Assembly (NCBI GenBank): GCA_018646865.1
Contig: JABGTW010000035.1
Location: forward strand, 1-45,606
DNA: 45,606 nucleotides
From: Cryomorphaceae bacterium
GTDB taxonomy: Bacteria > Bacteroidota > Bacteroidia > Flavobacteriales > Flavobacteriaceae
Direction: 5' to 3'
The notes beneath the pieces were generated by a model. The model had not been told where the DNA came from, did no database searches, and worked only from the letters and a program-made list of their open reading frames with translations. Numbering within the stretch: the first letter of the stretch is position 1; every line of letters begins with the position of its first letter. Shown one piece after another: positions 17,745 through 26,977 of the stretch. The position numbers were made by a program, and so were the translations under genes.

Positions 17745-19148
17745 ATGCGCAAAAATAACAAGTTGAAATTTCTAAAACTAATTATAGTTGTTATAATTTT
17801 ATTTTTTTCTAACTCGTGTAATAATGATACTTTAAGTGATGATTTTTTCTTAGGAGGTGAAATAATTAACCCATCTTCTAATTATGTTAATTTCTATTAT
17901 AATAATATCAAAATTGATTCAATTAGACTTGATTCTAAAAATAAATTTTTTAAAAAACTTGAAAACATACAGCCTGGAATTTACAGAATTGAACATATTC
18001 CAGAGAATCAATATGTGATTATTGAAAATGGAGATAGTCTATGGATAAGAGTTAATGTTGAGGATTTTAAAGAGTCATTAACTTTTAGTGGAAAAGGATC
18101 ATCAAAAAATAATTTTTTAGTTGATATATCTAATCTAAATGATTATGAAAATGATTTTCTTTCACAAATATATAACCAAGAAAGTAAAATTTATAAAAAA
18201 GCTATTGATTCACTTATGGAAGAAAAGAATAATATATGGAGTCTTTTTAATAAAAGTGTAAATCAAAAACGTCTCTCTCAAAATATAACTAAAGCTTCAA
18301 TAAAGTATAATTATTACAATAAACTTGAAAGATATGCTCTCTTAAGAGGTAAAGATTGGTCAGCAGGTGAGAGAAAAGATTATTTCAGCTACAGAAATGA
18401 AGTTAACTTAAATGATTCTGAGCTATCACTATTTGAGCCTTACATAACTTATCTAATGAATTATTTTAACGAAAAGACATTAGACAGTGGACAAGTTTAT
18501 TTTTTTGAAAAAAATAAAACTGATTTTAATATAAAAAAATTATTGATAATTGACTCTCAAGTGAATGAATCTTATTTAAAAAACAATCTAGCTAGAGCAA
18601 CTGCAATTGAAGAAATCTTAAATTTTAAAAATAATGATTTTCATGATAATTTTATAGACTACTACACTTATGTAAATACTTCTGAAAAATATTTAAATGA
18701 AATTTTAAAGCTTTATAAAGACATAAAAAAAATGAAAAAAGGGAATATTCTACCTGAAGTAGATATTCTTAATTTTAATGGTAATAAGATCTCAAGTAAA
18801 ACTGAATTTACAGGATCTAAAACGTTTATATATTTTTGGTCACAAACCCAAATGGATCACTATAGAAGAACAATTAGAAGAGTTGAAGAACTTAAACAAG
18901 AATTTCCAAAATACAGGTTTGTTGGAATATGTATTCAGCCATATACAGACATGGTAAGTCAAGCGCAAAACCTACTAAACCTTGATTTATCAAATCAATT
19001 TTCTTTTAGTGATTTTGAAAGTTCAAGTAAAGATTGGGTTTTAACCTTTCTTAATAAGACTATTATTGTTGACGAAAAAGTAATAATAATAGATGGTTTT
19101 AGTAACCTTTTTACTAATGATATTGAGAAAATTTTAGAAACTAATTAG
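17745..19148 (+). CDS. Thioredoxin-fold lipoprotein without the CxxC motif
   Basis: A 467-residue predicted lipoprotein: a basic N-terminus, a hydrophobic core (LIIVVIILFF) and FSNSC with C25 lipidated. The N-terminal 30-120 region is beta-rich (GGEIINPSSNYVNFYYNN), resembling the DUF4369 domain that often precedes TlpA-like domains in Bacteroidota. A helical middle follows, then a thioredoxin-like end from about 335 (ILPEVDILNFNGNKISSK, FIYFWSQTQMDHYRR, RFVGICIQP). Where TlpA/ResA has WCxxC, this has W365-S-Q-T-Q, so it cannot be a thiol-disulfide reductase by that site. The ATG at 17745 is chosen; an in-frame TTG at 17763 is the alternative. Function unknown. Confidence 0.7.
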   Translation: MRKNNKLKFLKLIIVVIILFFSNSCNNDTLSDDFFLGGEIINPSSNYVNFYYNNIKIDSIRLDSKNKFFKKLENIQPGIYRIEHIPENQYVIIENGDSLWIRVNVEDFKESLTFSGKGSSKNNFLVDISNLNDYENDFLSQIYNQESKIYKKAIDSLMEEKNNIWSLFNKSVNQKRLSQNITKASIKYNYYNKLERYALLRGKDWSAGERKDYFSYRNEVNLNDSELSLFEPYITYLMNYFNEKTLDSGQVYFFEKNKTDFNIKKLLIIDSQVNESYLKNNLARATAIEEILNFKNNDFHDNFIDYYTYVNTSEKYLNEILKLYKDIKKMKKGNILPEVDILNFNGNKISSKTEFTGSKTFIYFWSQTQMDHYRRTIRRVEELKQEFPKYRFVGICIQPYTDMVSQAQNLLNLDLSNQFSFSDFESSSKDWVLTFLNKTIIVDEKVIIIDGFSNLFTNDIEKILETN

Positions 19149-19275
19149 TCTTATAAGATATCCTATATATTATTGGCTAAATTAGAAAACTTAATTAAAT
19201 TATCTATTAAATTAGTTTTGATCATAAAAATCAATATATATTATATACTAACTTTCAAATTGATAATTTAAAAAT
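19149..19275. other. 127-base gap between convergent genes, no clear feature
   Basis: AT-rich sequence between the thioredoxin-fold lipoprotein and transaldolase stops. An imperfect pairing of AAAACTTAATT with AAATTAGTTTT is the only dyad noted; no convincing terminator or RNA gene. Confidence 0.5.
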
Positions 19276-19929
19276 TTAGTTTCCTTTTTTGTAATCACTT
19301 AAAAACTTCTCCAATCCACTGTCTGTTAAAGGATGTTTCAATAATCCCTTAATTGAAGATAAAGGACTTGTAATTACATCTGCTCCAATCTTTGCACAAT
19401 CAATTATATGCATCGTATGTCTTATCGATGCAGCTAAAATCTGTGTTTCATATCCATAATTATCATAAATATCTCTAATATCAGATATTAGATCTAAACC
19501 ATCTGTAGAAATATCATCTAGTCTTCCAATAAAAGGTGAAACATAAGTAGCTCCTGCTTTAGCAGCTAAAAGAGCTTGACCAGAAGAAAAAACAAGTGTA
19601 CAATTAGTTTTAAGTCCTTTATCACTGAAATATCTTATTGCTTTGACACCTTCTTCTATCATTGGTACTTTTATTACTATCTGATCATGAAGAGATGCAA
19701 GTGCTTCTCCTTCCTTAATAATACCATCATAATCTACAGATATAACTTCTGCTGAAACATCACCATCAACAATTTCACATATTTTCATGTAATGATTAAT
19801 TATATTTTTACTTCCGGTAATTCCTTCCTTAGCCATTAATGAAGGATTAGTTGTTACTCCATCAAGAATACCAAGGTCTTGAGCATCTTTAATTTGATCT
19901 AAATTAGCAGTATCTATAAAAAATTTCAT
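19276..19929 (-). CDS. Transaldolase (TalC/FSA-size)
   Basis: A 217-residue single-domain TIM barrel of the TalC/fructose-6-phosphate aldolase family. It transfers a dihydroxyacetone unit between sugar phosphates in the non-oxidative pentose phosphate pathway. [28 protein letters not shown], the Schiff-base lysine K87 in [24 protein letters not shown] and [11 protein letters not shown] are all present. F133 in SPFIGR occupies the position held by Tyr in true aldolases, so transaldolase activity is more likely. It follows the SDR gene with a 6-base gap, probably in one operon. The transketolase halves at 44204 onward act in the same pathway. Confidence 0.92.
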   Translation of the reverse strand: MKFFIDTANLDQIKDAQDLGILDGVTTNPSLMAKEGITGSKNIINHYMKICEIVDGDVSAEVISVDYDGIIKEGEALASLHDQIVIKVPMIEEGVKAIRYFSDKGLKTNCTLVFSSGQALLAAKAGATYVSPFIGRLDDISTDGLDLISDIRDIYDNYGYETQILAASIRHTMHIIDCAKIGADVITSPLSSIKGLLKHPLTDSGLEKFLSDYKKGN

Positions 19930-19935
19930 AAGTTT

Positions 19936-20730
19936 TTAATTGTAAAGTTTCATAATAATTTTTTGAAAAAATTTATCCGGAAATAAACTTTTCAATATGA
20001 TTTTCTTTTCGAGGAAACCACCGACAAGGTAATTAATTTTAGGATTCTTTTGTTCAATAATTTTCAACACTAAATCAGCTACTTCATTAGGATTTCTTCC
20101 ATGTTCCATTTTACCATTAACACTATTAATGACTTTAATATATTCTTTATGATAAGGAGAACTAGTAGCTATGCTAGAATCAACCCTATTGCTTAAAATT
20201 TCTGTTTTATAGTCTCCAGGAGCAATATTTACAACATTAATATTAAATTTTTTTAATTCAATATTTAAACTTTCTGCAATTACATTAAAAGAAGCTTTGG
20301 AGGCACAATAAGCTCCCCAAAATGGTAAACCAAGATAACCAGCAATAGAAGTTATATTAATTATTAAACCTGAACGATTTAGTCTCATACCTGGAAGTAC
20401 GGATTGAATAACATTCAAATGGCTAAAAAAATTAGTTTCAAAGACTTTCTTTATATCAGAAATCTCCATTGATTCTAAAGGTCCTGTAATATTAATTCCT
20501 GCATTATTTATTAATATATCTATTTTACCATGGTTGTTAATGATTTCACCAATAAGCTGCTTGGTCATTTCGTAGTCATTTATATTAAGACTCATTGTTA
20601 AATAGTCAGATTTTATATTATCTGCATTTCTTGAAGTACCAATTACTATATGTCCAGAGGAGTGAAGTTTCTCAGCAATTGATTTACCAAAACCGGAGGA
20701 TGTTCCTGTAATTAAAATTACCTTACTCAT
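19936..20730 (-). CDS. Short-chain dehydrogenase/reductase
   Basis: A 264-residue classical SDR. The NAD(P) site is TGTSSGFGKSIAEKL near the N-terminus, with GTSRNADN after strand two (an Arg at the position favouring NADP). Other motifs are INNAG (about 74-78), ITSIAG for the catalytic Ser, and AYCASKASF for Tyr-x3-Lys. The C-terminal substrate region gives no clear ligand. The first of a two-gene unit with transaldolase; it diverges from the glutaminyl cyclase gene across 34 AT-rich bases. Substrate unknown. The family call is secure. Confidence 0.9.
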   Translation of the reverse strand: MSKVILITGTSSGFGKSIAEKLHSSGHIVIGTSRNADNIKSDYLTMSLNINDYEMTKQLIGEIINNHGKIDILINNAGINITGPLESMEISDIKKVFETNFFSHLNVIQSVLPGMRLNRSGLIINITSIAGYLGLPFWGAYCASKASFNVIAESLNIELKKFNINVVNIAPGDYKTEILSNRVDSSIATSSPYHKEYIKVINSVNGKMEHGRNPNEVADLVLKIIEQKNPKINYLVGGFLEKKIILKSLFPDKFFQKIIMKLYN

Positions 20731-20764
20731 TATTTATTAAATATATTAGTAATAAATTTAATTA

Positions 20765-21781
20765 ATGAAGCATACTATTGTTTTTTTGATTTTTTTATCA
20801 GTATTAAATTGCAACTCTGATATTACTGGTGGATTTAAAATTTTAATTAACTCTTCTAATAGTTCAATCTCATTGGATAATGAAATTACTATAGATATTA
20901 AATCATCTACCAATAAGGTAATTGATTCAGTAAATTATTTTTTAAATGACATCAAGACTACCAATAAGATTAAACTAAATGACAATAAAGTTGGAGAGAA
21001 CTTAGCTAAGGTTGATATATACTCAAACGGAAAGAAGTTTTCATTAAATAAAAAATTTGACATCTTTTCTAATATTAAACCAGAGTTAATGACATATGAA
21101 ATTGTTGAAGAATATAGGCACGACCAAGAAGCATATACTCAAGGACTTGAGATTTATAATAATTTTTTATTTGAAAGTACAGGATTAAATGGAAAATCAT
21201 CAGTAAGAAAGATAAACATGAAAAGTGGAGAAATTTTAGATATAATTAATCTTGATTATGAATATTTCGGAGAAGGCTTAACTATATTAAATGACAGAAT
21301 ATATCAATTAACTTGGAAAAATAGAATTGGCTTCATTTATGATCTAGACTTAAATAAAATTGCAACCTTCAACTACAAAAATAGTCAAGAAGGATGGGGG
21401 TTATGTAATGATGGAGAGTATTTATATAAATCTGATGGAACAAGTAAAATATGGAGATTAAATCCGAATACATTGGAAGAGATTGATTTTGTTGATGTGA
21501 TGACAGATAAATCTAGAATTAAGAACATTAATGAGCTAGAATTTATAGATGGGAAAATTTATGCAAATACATATCAATTTAATCGTGATGTAGTAATAGT
21601 TATAAATCCATCAAATGGAGTAGTTGAGAAAGTAATTGACTTCAGTGGTATAAGGGATAAAGTCTTACAAACACCAGATATTGACGTAATGAATGGAATA
21701 GCTTATAACAGAGGGAAAATATTTGTCACAGGTAAAAATTGGAATAAAGTTTTTGAAGTAAAAGTTTATTCTAAGAATTAG
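20765..21781 (+). CDS. Glutaminyl-peptide cyclotransferase (plant-type fold), lipoprotein
   Basis: The 338-residue protein has a short signal ending in SVLNC (C17), an unusual lipobox with Asn before Cys, so lipidation is likely but not certain. Residues about 110-338 match the five-bladed beta-propeller glutamine cyclotransferase family: [60 protein letters not shown] and [17 protein letters not shown]. The enzyme would cyclise N-terminal Gln to pyroglutamate on exported proteins. About 90 residues of beta-rich sequence precede the propeller. Its last 11 bases overlap the convergent glyA gene. Confidence 0.85.
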   Translation: MKHTIVFLIFLSVLNCNSDITGGFKILINSSNSSISLDNEITIDIKSSTNKVIDSVNYFLNDIKTTNKIKLNDNKVGENLAKVDIYSNGKKFSLNKKFDIFSNIKPELMTYEIVEEYRHDQEAYTQGLEIYNNFLFESTGLNGKSSVRKINMKSGEILDIINLDYEYFGEGLTILNDRIYQLTWKNRIGFIYDLDLNKIATFNYKNSQEGWGLCNDGEYLYKSDGTSKIWRLNPNTLEEIDFVDVMTDKSRIKNINELEFIDGKIYANTYQFNRDVVIVINPSNGVVEKVIDFSGIRDKVLQTPDIDVMNGIAYNRGKIFVTGKNWNKVFEVKVYSKN

Positions 21782-23045
21782 AGAATAAAGGTCTTTCTAT
21801 CATATAAGATTCTACTTTCTTTCCAATATCACTTAACAGATTGTCATTTTGGTGGGATTTAATAGATGAATCAATTGACTCAGCAACGAAATCCATATCA
21901 TTCTCTATAAGTCCTCTAGTTGTAATTGCTGGTGTGCCTATTCTAATTCCACTTGTAACAAAAGGAGATTGGTCATCAAAAGGAACCATATTTTTATTTA
22001 CAGTTATTTTAGATAATCCCAAAACTCTTTCAGCATCTTTTCCAGTTATATTTTTATTTCTTAAATCAATTAGTAATAGATGATTATCTGTTCCGCCTGA
22101 AATAATATTGTATCCTAGATCAGAGAGGACTTTAGATAATCTCTTTGCGTTAACTATTATTTGACTAATATATTTCTCAAAAAGTGGGTCTAAAGCTTCT
22201 CCAAAGGCAATTGCTTTAGCTGCTATAACATGTTCAAGAGGTCCACCTTGATTTCCTGGGAAAATAGCAGAATCAAGAAGAGAAGACATTTTTTTAAGAT
22301 TTCCATTTTTTAATTTTAATCCAAATGGATTATCAAAATCTTTCCCCATCATCAATACACCACCTCGAGGACCTCTTAAGGTCTTATGAGTTGTTGATGT
22401 TATAACATGACAGTGAGGTACAGGGTCACTTAAAAAACCTTTGGCTATAAGACCAGCAGGATGGGCAATATCTGCATGTAGAAAGGCTCCAACTTCATCA
22501 GCAATTTCTCTAAACTTTTCAAAATCTATATCTCTTGAATAGGCAGATGCACCAACAATAATAAGATGTGGCTTAACTTCTTTTGCTCTTTTTAAAATTT
22601 CATTGTAATCAAAGATTCCCTCTTTAGTTACTCCATAAAAATTAGAGTTATATATTTTTCCAGAAAAATTAACGCTAGATCCATGTGTTAAATGTCCACC
22701 ATGAGATAAATCTAGGCCAAGAATCTTATCACCTGGTTTAAGAAAAGCATCAAATACAGCTGTGTTAGCTTGAGATCCTGAATGAGGTTGAACATTAGCA
22801 TATTCAACGTTGAACAATTTTTTAAGTCTATCTATAGCTAAATTTTCAATTTTATCTACAATCTCACATCCTCCATAGTATCTTTTACCTGGGTAACCTT
22901 CAGCATATTTATTTGTTAATATTGAGCCAGTAGCCTTCATTACATTTTCACTTGTAAAGTTTTCTGAAGCTATTAGTTCTAGACCTCCTAGTTGTCTATT
23001 TCTTTCCTCGTAAATTAGATTAAATATTTGTTCTTGATTATTCAT
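21771..23045 (-). CDS. glyA: Serine hydroxymethyltransferase
   Basis: A 424-residue fold-type I PLP enzyme making glycine and 5,10-methylene-tetrahydrofolate from serine. Key segments are [66 protein letters not shown] and [16 protein letters not shown] with the PLP lysine K221, then [17 protein letters not shown]. Everything needed for activity is visible. It starts at ATG 23045, 46 bases from the divergent smpB start. It supplies one-carbon units that would feed purine synthesis (purC is also in the window). Identity unambiguous. Confidence 0.97.
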   Translation of the reverse strand: MNNQEQIFNLIYEERNRQLGGLELIASENFTSENVMKATGSILTNKYAEGYPGKRYYGGCEIVDKIENLAIDRLKKLFNVEYANVQPHSGSQANTAVFDAFLKPGDKILGLDLSHGGHLTHGSSVNFSGKIYNSNFYGVTKEGIFDYNEILKRAKEVKPHLIIVGASAYSRDIDFEKFREIADEVGAFLHADIAHPAGLIAKGFLSDPVPHCHVITSTTHKTLRGPRGGVLMMGKDFDNPFGLKLKNGNLKKMSSLLDSAIFPGNQGGPLEHVIAAKAIAFGEALDPLFEKYISQIIVNAKRLSKVLSDLGYNIISGGTDNHLLLIDLRNKNITGKDAERVLGLSKITVNKNMVPFDDQSPFVTSGIRIGTPAITTRGLIENDMDFVAESIDSSIKSHQNDNLLSDIGKKVESYMIERPLFSNS

Positions 23046-23091
23046 TGATAAAAATTAAAGTGCTAAAGTAACAAATTCGTAATTTTACAGT

Positions 23092-23550
23092 GTGAATAAC
23101 TCTGTTAATATAAATAATAAGAAAGCAAAGTATGATTATTCCTTATTGGATAAGTATACTTGTGGTATAGTTTTAAATGGTAATGAAATTAAATCTATTA
23201 AGAATTCCAAGGCTTCTTTAAATAACTCATATTGTGAATTTGAGGGTGATGAGCTTTATGTGATCAACATGCATGTTGATCAATATGAAAATTCAAGTGA
23301 GTTAAACTATGAGCCAAAAAGAAGAAGAAAATTACTTTTGAACAGACAAGAATTAAAAAAAATTCAAAAACAAGTTATAGATGTTGGTATTACAGTTGTT
23401 GCTACATCTCTCTTTATAACTAAAAAAGGTATCGCAAAACTCAACATTTCTATAGCTAAAGGTAAAAGAGAATTTGATAAAAGAAATTTAATAAGAGAGA
23501 GAGAGAGTAAAATAAGTTTAAAGAGAATTAAGAAAAATTTTAATAATTAA
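23092..23550 (+). CDS. smpB: SsrA-binding protein SmpB
   Basis: The 152-residue OB-fold protein binds tmRNA and rescues stalled ribosomes. It has NNKKAKYDYSLLDKYTCGIVL, GNEIKSIKNSKASLNNSYCEF, PKRRRKLLLNRQELKKI and the tail GKREFDKRNLIRERESK, whose basic helix enters the ribosomal mRNA channel. The start is GTG at 23092; no better in-frame start is present. A TAATTTTA element ends just two bases upstream, so the transcript may be leaderless. The stop overlaps the convergent pcm stop by 4 bases. The tmRNA gene itself is not in the window. An (AG)7 tract codes for part of the tail. Confidence 0.94.
   Translation: MNNSVNINNKKAKYDYSLLDKYTCGIVLNGNEIKSIKNSKASLNNSYCEFEGDELYVINMHVDQYENSSELNYEPKRRRKLLLNRQELKKIQKQVIDVGITVVATSLFITKKGIAKLNISIAKGKREFDKRNLIRERESKISLKRIKKNFNN
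23494..23507 (+). repeat. (AG)7 dinucleotide tract in the 3' end of smpB
   Basis: Fourteen bases of uninterrupted AG lie in the codons for the RERES segment of the SmpB tail. A slip of one unit would change the last fifteen or so residues. The strand and frame show no present disruption. Confidence 0.85.
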
Positions 23551-24188
23551 TCCTTCTCCTTCAACATTGGCACAAACTTAAAATTACCAAATGTTTCTTT
23601 TTTAAATTCAGTTTTACCAACTCTTGTAATCTTAGTCATAACTTGAGTTTCTTTACCAACAGGAATAATCATCTTTCCTCCCACTTTAAGTTGTGATAAT
23701 AATTTTTTTGGAATACTTGGAGATCCAGCTGTAACTATTATTCCATCAAAAGGCGAACTATCAATCAACCCATTAAAACCATCTCCATAAATAATTTTTT
23801 TTGGATTAATATTTAACTTTTTAAAAAGTTTAGATGTAATTCTAAATAAATCATGATTCCTTTCAATCGTAAAAATTTCAAGTTTTAAATAATTTAAAAT
23901 TGCAGTCTGATATCCAGAACCTGTTCCAATTTCAAGTATTCTATCACCAGATTTTGGATCTAGAAGCTGAGTTTGAAAAGCTACTGTAAATGGTTGTGAA
24001 ATAGTTTGATTGTTTTCTATTGGTAAAGCTTTATCTAAATAAGCTTGTTCAGAAAGTCCTGGATCAATAAATAAATGTCTTGGAGTATTCTTTATAGAAT
24101 CTAAAATCCTAAGATTAACTATACCCTTTTTTTTGAGCTCTAGAGCAAGTATTCTTCTTCTACCTTTGAACTTAAAGTTATCTTCCAC
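23547..24188 (-). CDS. pcm: Protein-L-isoaspartate O-methyltransferase
   Basis: This Rossmann-fold SAM methyltransferase repairs isoaspartyl residues in damaged proteins. It has IKNTPRHLFIDPGL, ALPIENNQTISQPFTVAFQTQLL, the SAM motif ILEIGTGSGYQTAIL, and FDGIIVTAGSPSIPKKLLSQL with GGKMIIPVG. The best start is GTG at 24188 (MEDNFKFKGRRRIL, 213 residues), which aligns with flavobacterial homologues from memory; the longer frame opening with TTG at 24224 adds 12 unlikely residues. It diverges from the oxidoreductase gene at 24247 and overlaps smpB by 4 bases at the 3' ends. The family is firm; the start is moderately sure. Confidence 0.9.
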   Translation of the reverse strand: MEDNFKFKGRRRILALELKKKGIVNLRILDSIKNTPRHLFIDPGLSEQAYLDKALPIENNQTISQPFTVAFQTQLLDPKSGDRILEIGTGSGYQTAILNYLKLEIFTIERNHDLFRITSKLFKKLNINPKKIIYGDGFNGLIDSSPFDGIIVTAGSPSIPKKLLSQLKVGGKMIIPVGKETQVMTKITRVGKTEFKKETFGNFKFVPMLKEKD

Positions 24189-24246
24189 AGTTACTAATAT
24201 TAAATTAATACTCGATAATTCCAAAAGAAGATTGTATTTTTAGCAA

Positions 24247-25203
24247 ATGATAAAGGTTGGTGTAATAGGAGCTGGTCATTTAGGGAAGATACATCTTAAT
24301 ATACTTAGCACTTCAAATTTTAACCTTATTGGTTTTTATGATACCGATGTATCTAATTCAGAAAAATTAGCTTCTGAAAAAGGATATCAATTTTTTAAAA
24401 ATATAGATTCCTTAATAGACTCTATAGATGCTGCTGTAATAGTTTCCCCTACAATTACTCATTTTGAAATTGCAAAAAAATGTATAGAAAATGGTAAACA
24501 TATATTCATTGAAAAACCATTAACCACAAATTCTAAAGAAGCTAGAATCATTAACAAACTGGCAAAAGAGAAAAATATTATTGGACAAGTTGGATTTGTA
24601 GAAAGATATAATCAAGCTTTTATTTCTTGTAGAGAATTTATTGATACTCCTAAATTCATAGAGTCTCACAGATTATCAGACTTTAATCCAAGAGGCACTG
24701 ATGTTTCAGTGATTATGGATTTAATGATACATGATATAGATATTATCTTAAATATTAATAAATCAAAAGTTAAAAAGATAGATGCTTCAGGTGTTTCAAT
24801 TATTAGTTCAACCCCAGATATTGCCAATGCAAGGATAGAATTTGAAAATGGATGTATTGCTAATCTAACTTCAAGTAGAATTTCACTTAAAAAAATGAGA
24901 AAAATTCGAGTCTTTCAAAAAGATGCATATATATCGATAAATTTTTTAGAAAAAGATTTTCAGGTTGTTAAAATAAGAGACAAGAACACTGATGATAATG
25001 AAAACTCATTAGTAATAAAGAATAATTTAGGTGAGGAAAAAGTTATTTTCTTTGAAAATCCTGATATAAATGAAATTAACTCTATCGAAGCTGAATTAAA
25101 TGATTTCTTTGATTCAATTGAGAATAAATCAGAATCTAAAGTAAGTTTAAATGATGGTCTTATGGCTCTTGAGGTTGCAGAAGAGATAATGAGTCAATTA
25201 TGA
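24247..25203 (+). CDS. Gfo/Idh/MocA-family oxidoreductase
   Basis: A 318-residue NAD(P)-dependent oxidoreductase. The nucleotide-binding site is VGVIGAGHLGKIHL (about 4-17), and the family signature IFIEKPLTTNSKEA (about 90-103) includes the catalytic EKP motif. A C-terminal alpha/beta domain has VIMDLMIHDIDIIL, with the conserved His of the active site. The substrate is probably a sugar or inositol-like alcohol but cannot be deduced. First gene of a six-gene run; the next start overlaps its stop (ATGA). A TATTTTTA element ends 4 bases before the ATG. Confidence 0.88.
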   Translation: MIKVGVIGAGHLGKIHLNILSTSNFNLIGFYDTDVSNSEKLASEKGYQFFKNIDSLIDSIDAAVIVSPTITHFEIAKKCIENGKHIFIEKPLTTNSKEARIINKLAKEKNIIGQVGFVERYNQAFISCREFIDTPKFIESHRLSDFNPRGTDVSVIMDLMIHDIDIILNINKSKVKKIDASGVSIISSTPDIANARIEFENGCIANLTSSRISLKKMRKIRVFQKDAYISINFLEKDFQVVKIRDKNTDDNENSLVIKNNLGEEKVIFFENPDINEINSIEAELNDFFDSIENKSESKVSLNDGLMALEVAEEIMSQL

Positions 25204-25850
25204 GTATAAAAAATAGAATTTCAATAATTAATGGCGAAATAAAAGATAATGCAGAACTAATAGTTGTATCTAAGACAAGAAGTGTTGAAGAAATAGTCCA
25301 AGCTTATGATCAAGGTCATAAAAAGTTTGGCGAAAATAGAGTTCATGAGATAGTTGAGAAACACAATATTTTACCAAAGGATATAGAATGGCACATGATT
25401 GGTCATCTTCAAAAAAATAAAGTAAAATATATTTCTGAATTCATTTCTTTAATTCATTCACTTGATAGATTGTCATTAGCAAAAGAAATTGATAAAAATG
25501 CAGAAAAGCAGAATAGATCATTAGACTGTTTAATACAAATTAAAATATCTAAGGAAGAGACTAAATATGGATTAAATCCTATAGAACTTGATTCATTTTA
25601 TAATGATCTTAAAGAATTTAAAAATATAAAAATAGTTGGATTGATGGCCATGGCTACTTTTACAAATGATCAAGATTTAATAGCTGAAGAGTTTAAAGAA
25701 ATGAAAAGATTATTTAAAAAGATGAAAACTATCAATTCAAATTTTAAAATTCTTTCAATTGGAATGAGTGATGATTATAAATTAGCTATTAAAAATGGTT
25801 CTAATATGATAAGAGTTGGAAGTAAAATTTTTGGTAAAAGAAATTATTAA
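25200..25850 (+). CDS. YggS/PROSC-family PLP-binding protein
   Basis: A 216-residue fold-type III TIM-barrel protein that holds pyridoxal phosphate and keeps B6 levels in balance. IVVSKTRSVEEIVQAYDQG contains the PLP lysine, and KFGENRVHEIVEK, EWHMIGHLQKNKVKYI, GLMAMATFTND and LSIGMSDDYKLAIKNGSNMIRVGSKIFG follow, all typical. The usual YggS barrel is a little longer, and its N-terminal helix is short here. It overlaps the upstream gene by 4 bases and the next by 1 base (TAATG). Several PLP enzymes lie in this window (glyA and the pair at 34210-36511), but no direct link is shown. Confidence 0.93.
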   Translation: MSIKNRISIINGEIKDNAELIVVSKTRSVEEIVQAYDQGHKKFGENRVHEIVEKHNILPKDIEWHMIGHLQKNKVKYISEFISLIHSLDRLSLAKEIDKNAEKQNRSLDCLIQIKISKEETKYGLNPIELDSFYNDLKEFKNIKIVGLMAMATFTNDQDLIAEEFKEMKRLFKKMKTINSNFKILSIGMSDDYKLAIKNGSNMIRVGSKIFGKRNY

Positions 25851-26977
25851 TGTATACAATCATTGATCTAGAAACTACTGGAGGAAAATTTAATGAAGAA
25901 TCAATAATTGAAGTTGCTGCTTATAAATTTAATGGAACCTCTATAACAGATCAATTTATTAGCCTAGTTAATCCTCAAAGGGATATACACCCCTATGTAG
26001 AAAAACTTACTGGTATAACATCAAAAATGGTTAAAACAGCTCCTAAATTCCATGAAATAGCTAAAAGAGTTATAGAGATAACATCAGACTCTATTTTAGT
26101 TGCTCATAATGCACAATTTGATTATAGAATTCTACAATTAGAATTTAAGAGACTAGGGTATGAATTTTCAATGAAATCACTATGTACTGTAATTCTATCT
26201 CAAGAACTACTTCCAGATCAAGAATCTTATAAATTAGGAAGGCTTTCAAGAAGTCTGGGAATTCCTTTGAAAGACAGACATAGAGCTAGTGGTGATGCAC
26301 TTGCTACGGTTGAACTATTCAAAATTTTAATGGATAAAGATATTAAACAGGAAATAATTAAAAAAAGTATAGTTGAATTAGCTGGTGAAAGTATGAGTTC
26401 AATTTTTAAAGATACTATTCAGAGTCTTAAAAATGAAACAGGTGTATTTTATATATATAATGAAAATAAAAAACTTATATATATTGATTATAGCAAGGAC
26501 ATTAAAAATAAAGTTGTAAAACTATTTACAAGTAAAAAATTTATTCCAAAATATGTTCAGAATAACTTCAAATCTATAAAAGTTTATAGTACTGGAAGTA
26601 TTAGTATTAGTATTCTTAAGGTTTTACACGAAATAAGAGTTCTAAATCCAAAAATCAATAACAATATTGATTCCAAAATATTTCGTAAAATAGATAAGCC
26701 AGATATTATTACCAATCTAAAAGATTTCATTATCACTTTCAATGGTAAAAAAGAAGATAATAAAAGTTTTATTTATTTTAAAAATGAAATATTTATTGGT
26801 TACGGCTACTTTGACCTATTTAATAATATAAATAGTGAAAAAAAAATAAATTCAAGAGTTGTGAAAGTTGATGAGTCTACTAAAGTAAAAAATTATGTAT
26901 ACAGGATAATTTCTCAAAAGAAATATAAAAAACTACTAACTTTGAAGGAAATTTATAAATTTTCAGATCTTGAATAA
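25850..26977 (+). CDS. DnaQ-type exonuclease fused to a GIY-YIG-like domain
   Basis: The 375-residue protein joins a 3'-5' DEDDh exonuclease domain (1-165) to a UvrC/Cho-like domain. The exonuclease residues are intact: D6 and E8 (IIDLETTG), D91 (AHNAQFDYRIL), H144 and D149 (DRHRASGDALA). The second domain (about 195-275) keeps the GIY-YIG outline TGVFYIYNENKKLIYID but lacks the catalytic Arg (KDIKNKV) and Glu (ISILKVLHEIRVL), so it is probably inactive and may only bind DNA. The last 100 residues are unassigned. In Flavobacteria this fusion recurs from memory with an apparently active GIY-YIG half. It likely works in DNA repair. Confidence 0.85.
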   Translation: MYTIIDLETTGGKFNEESIIEVAAYKFNGTSITDQFISLVNPQRDIHPYVEKLTGITSKMVKTAPKFHEIAKRVIEITSDSILVAHNAQFDYRILQLEFKRLGYEFSMKSLCTVILSQELLPDQESYKLGRLSRSLGIPLKDRHRASGDALATVELFKILMDKDIKQEIIKKSIVELAGESMSSIFKDTIQSLKNETGVFYIYNENKKLIYIDYSKDIKNKVVKLFTSKKFIPKYVQNNFKSIKVYSTGSISISILKVLHEIRVLNPKINNNIDSKIFRKIDKPDIITNLKDFIITFNGKKEDNKSFIYFKNEIFIGYGYFDLFNNINSEKKINSRVVKVDESTKVKNYVYRIISQKKYKKLLTLKEIYKFSDLE

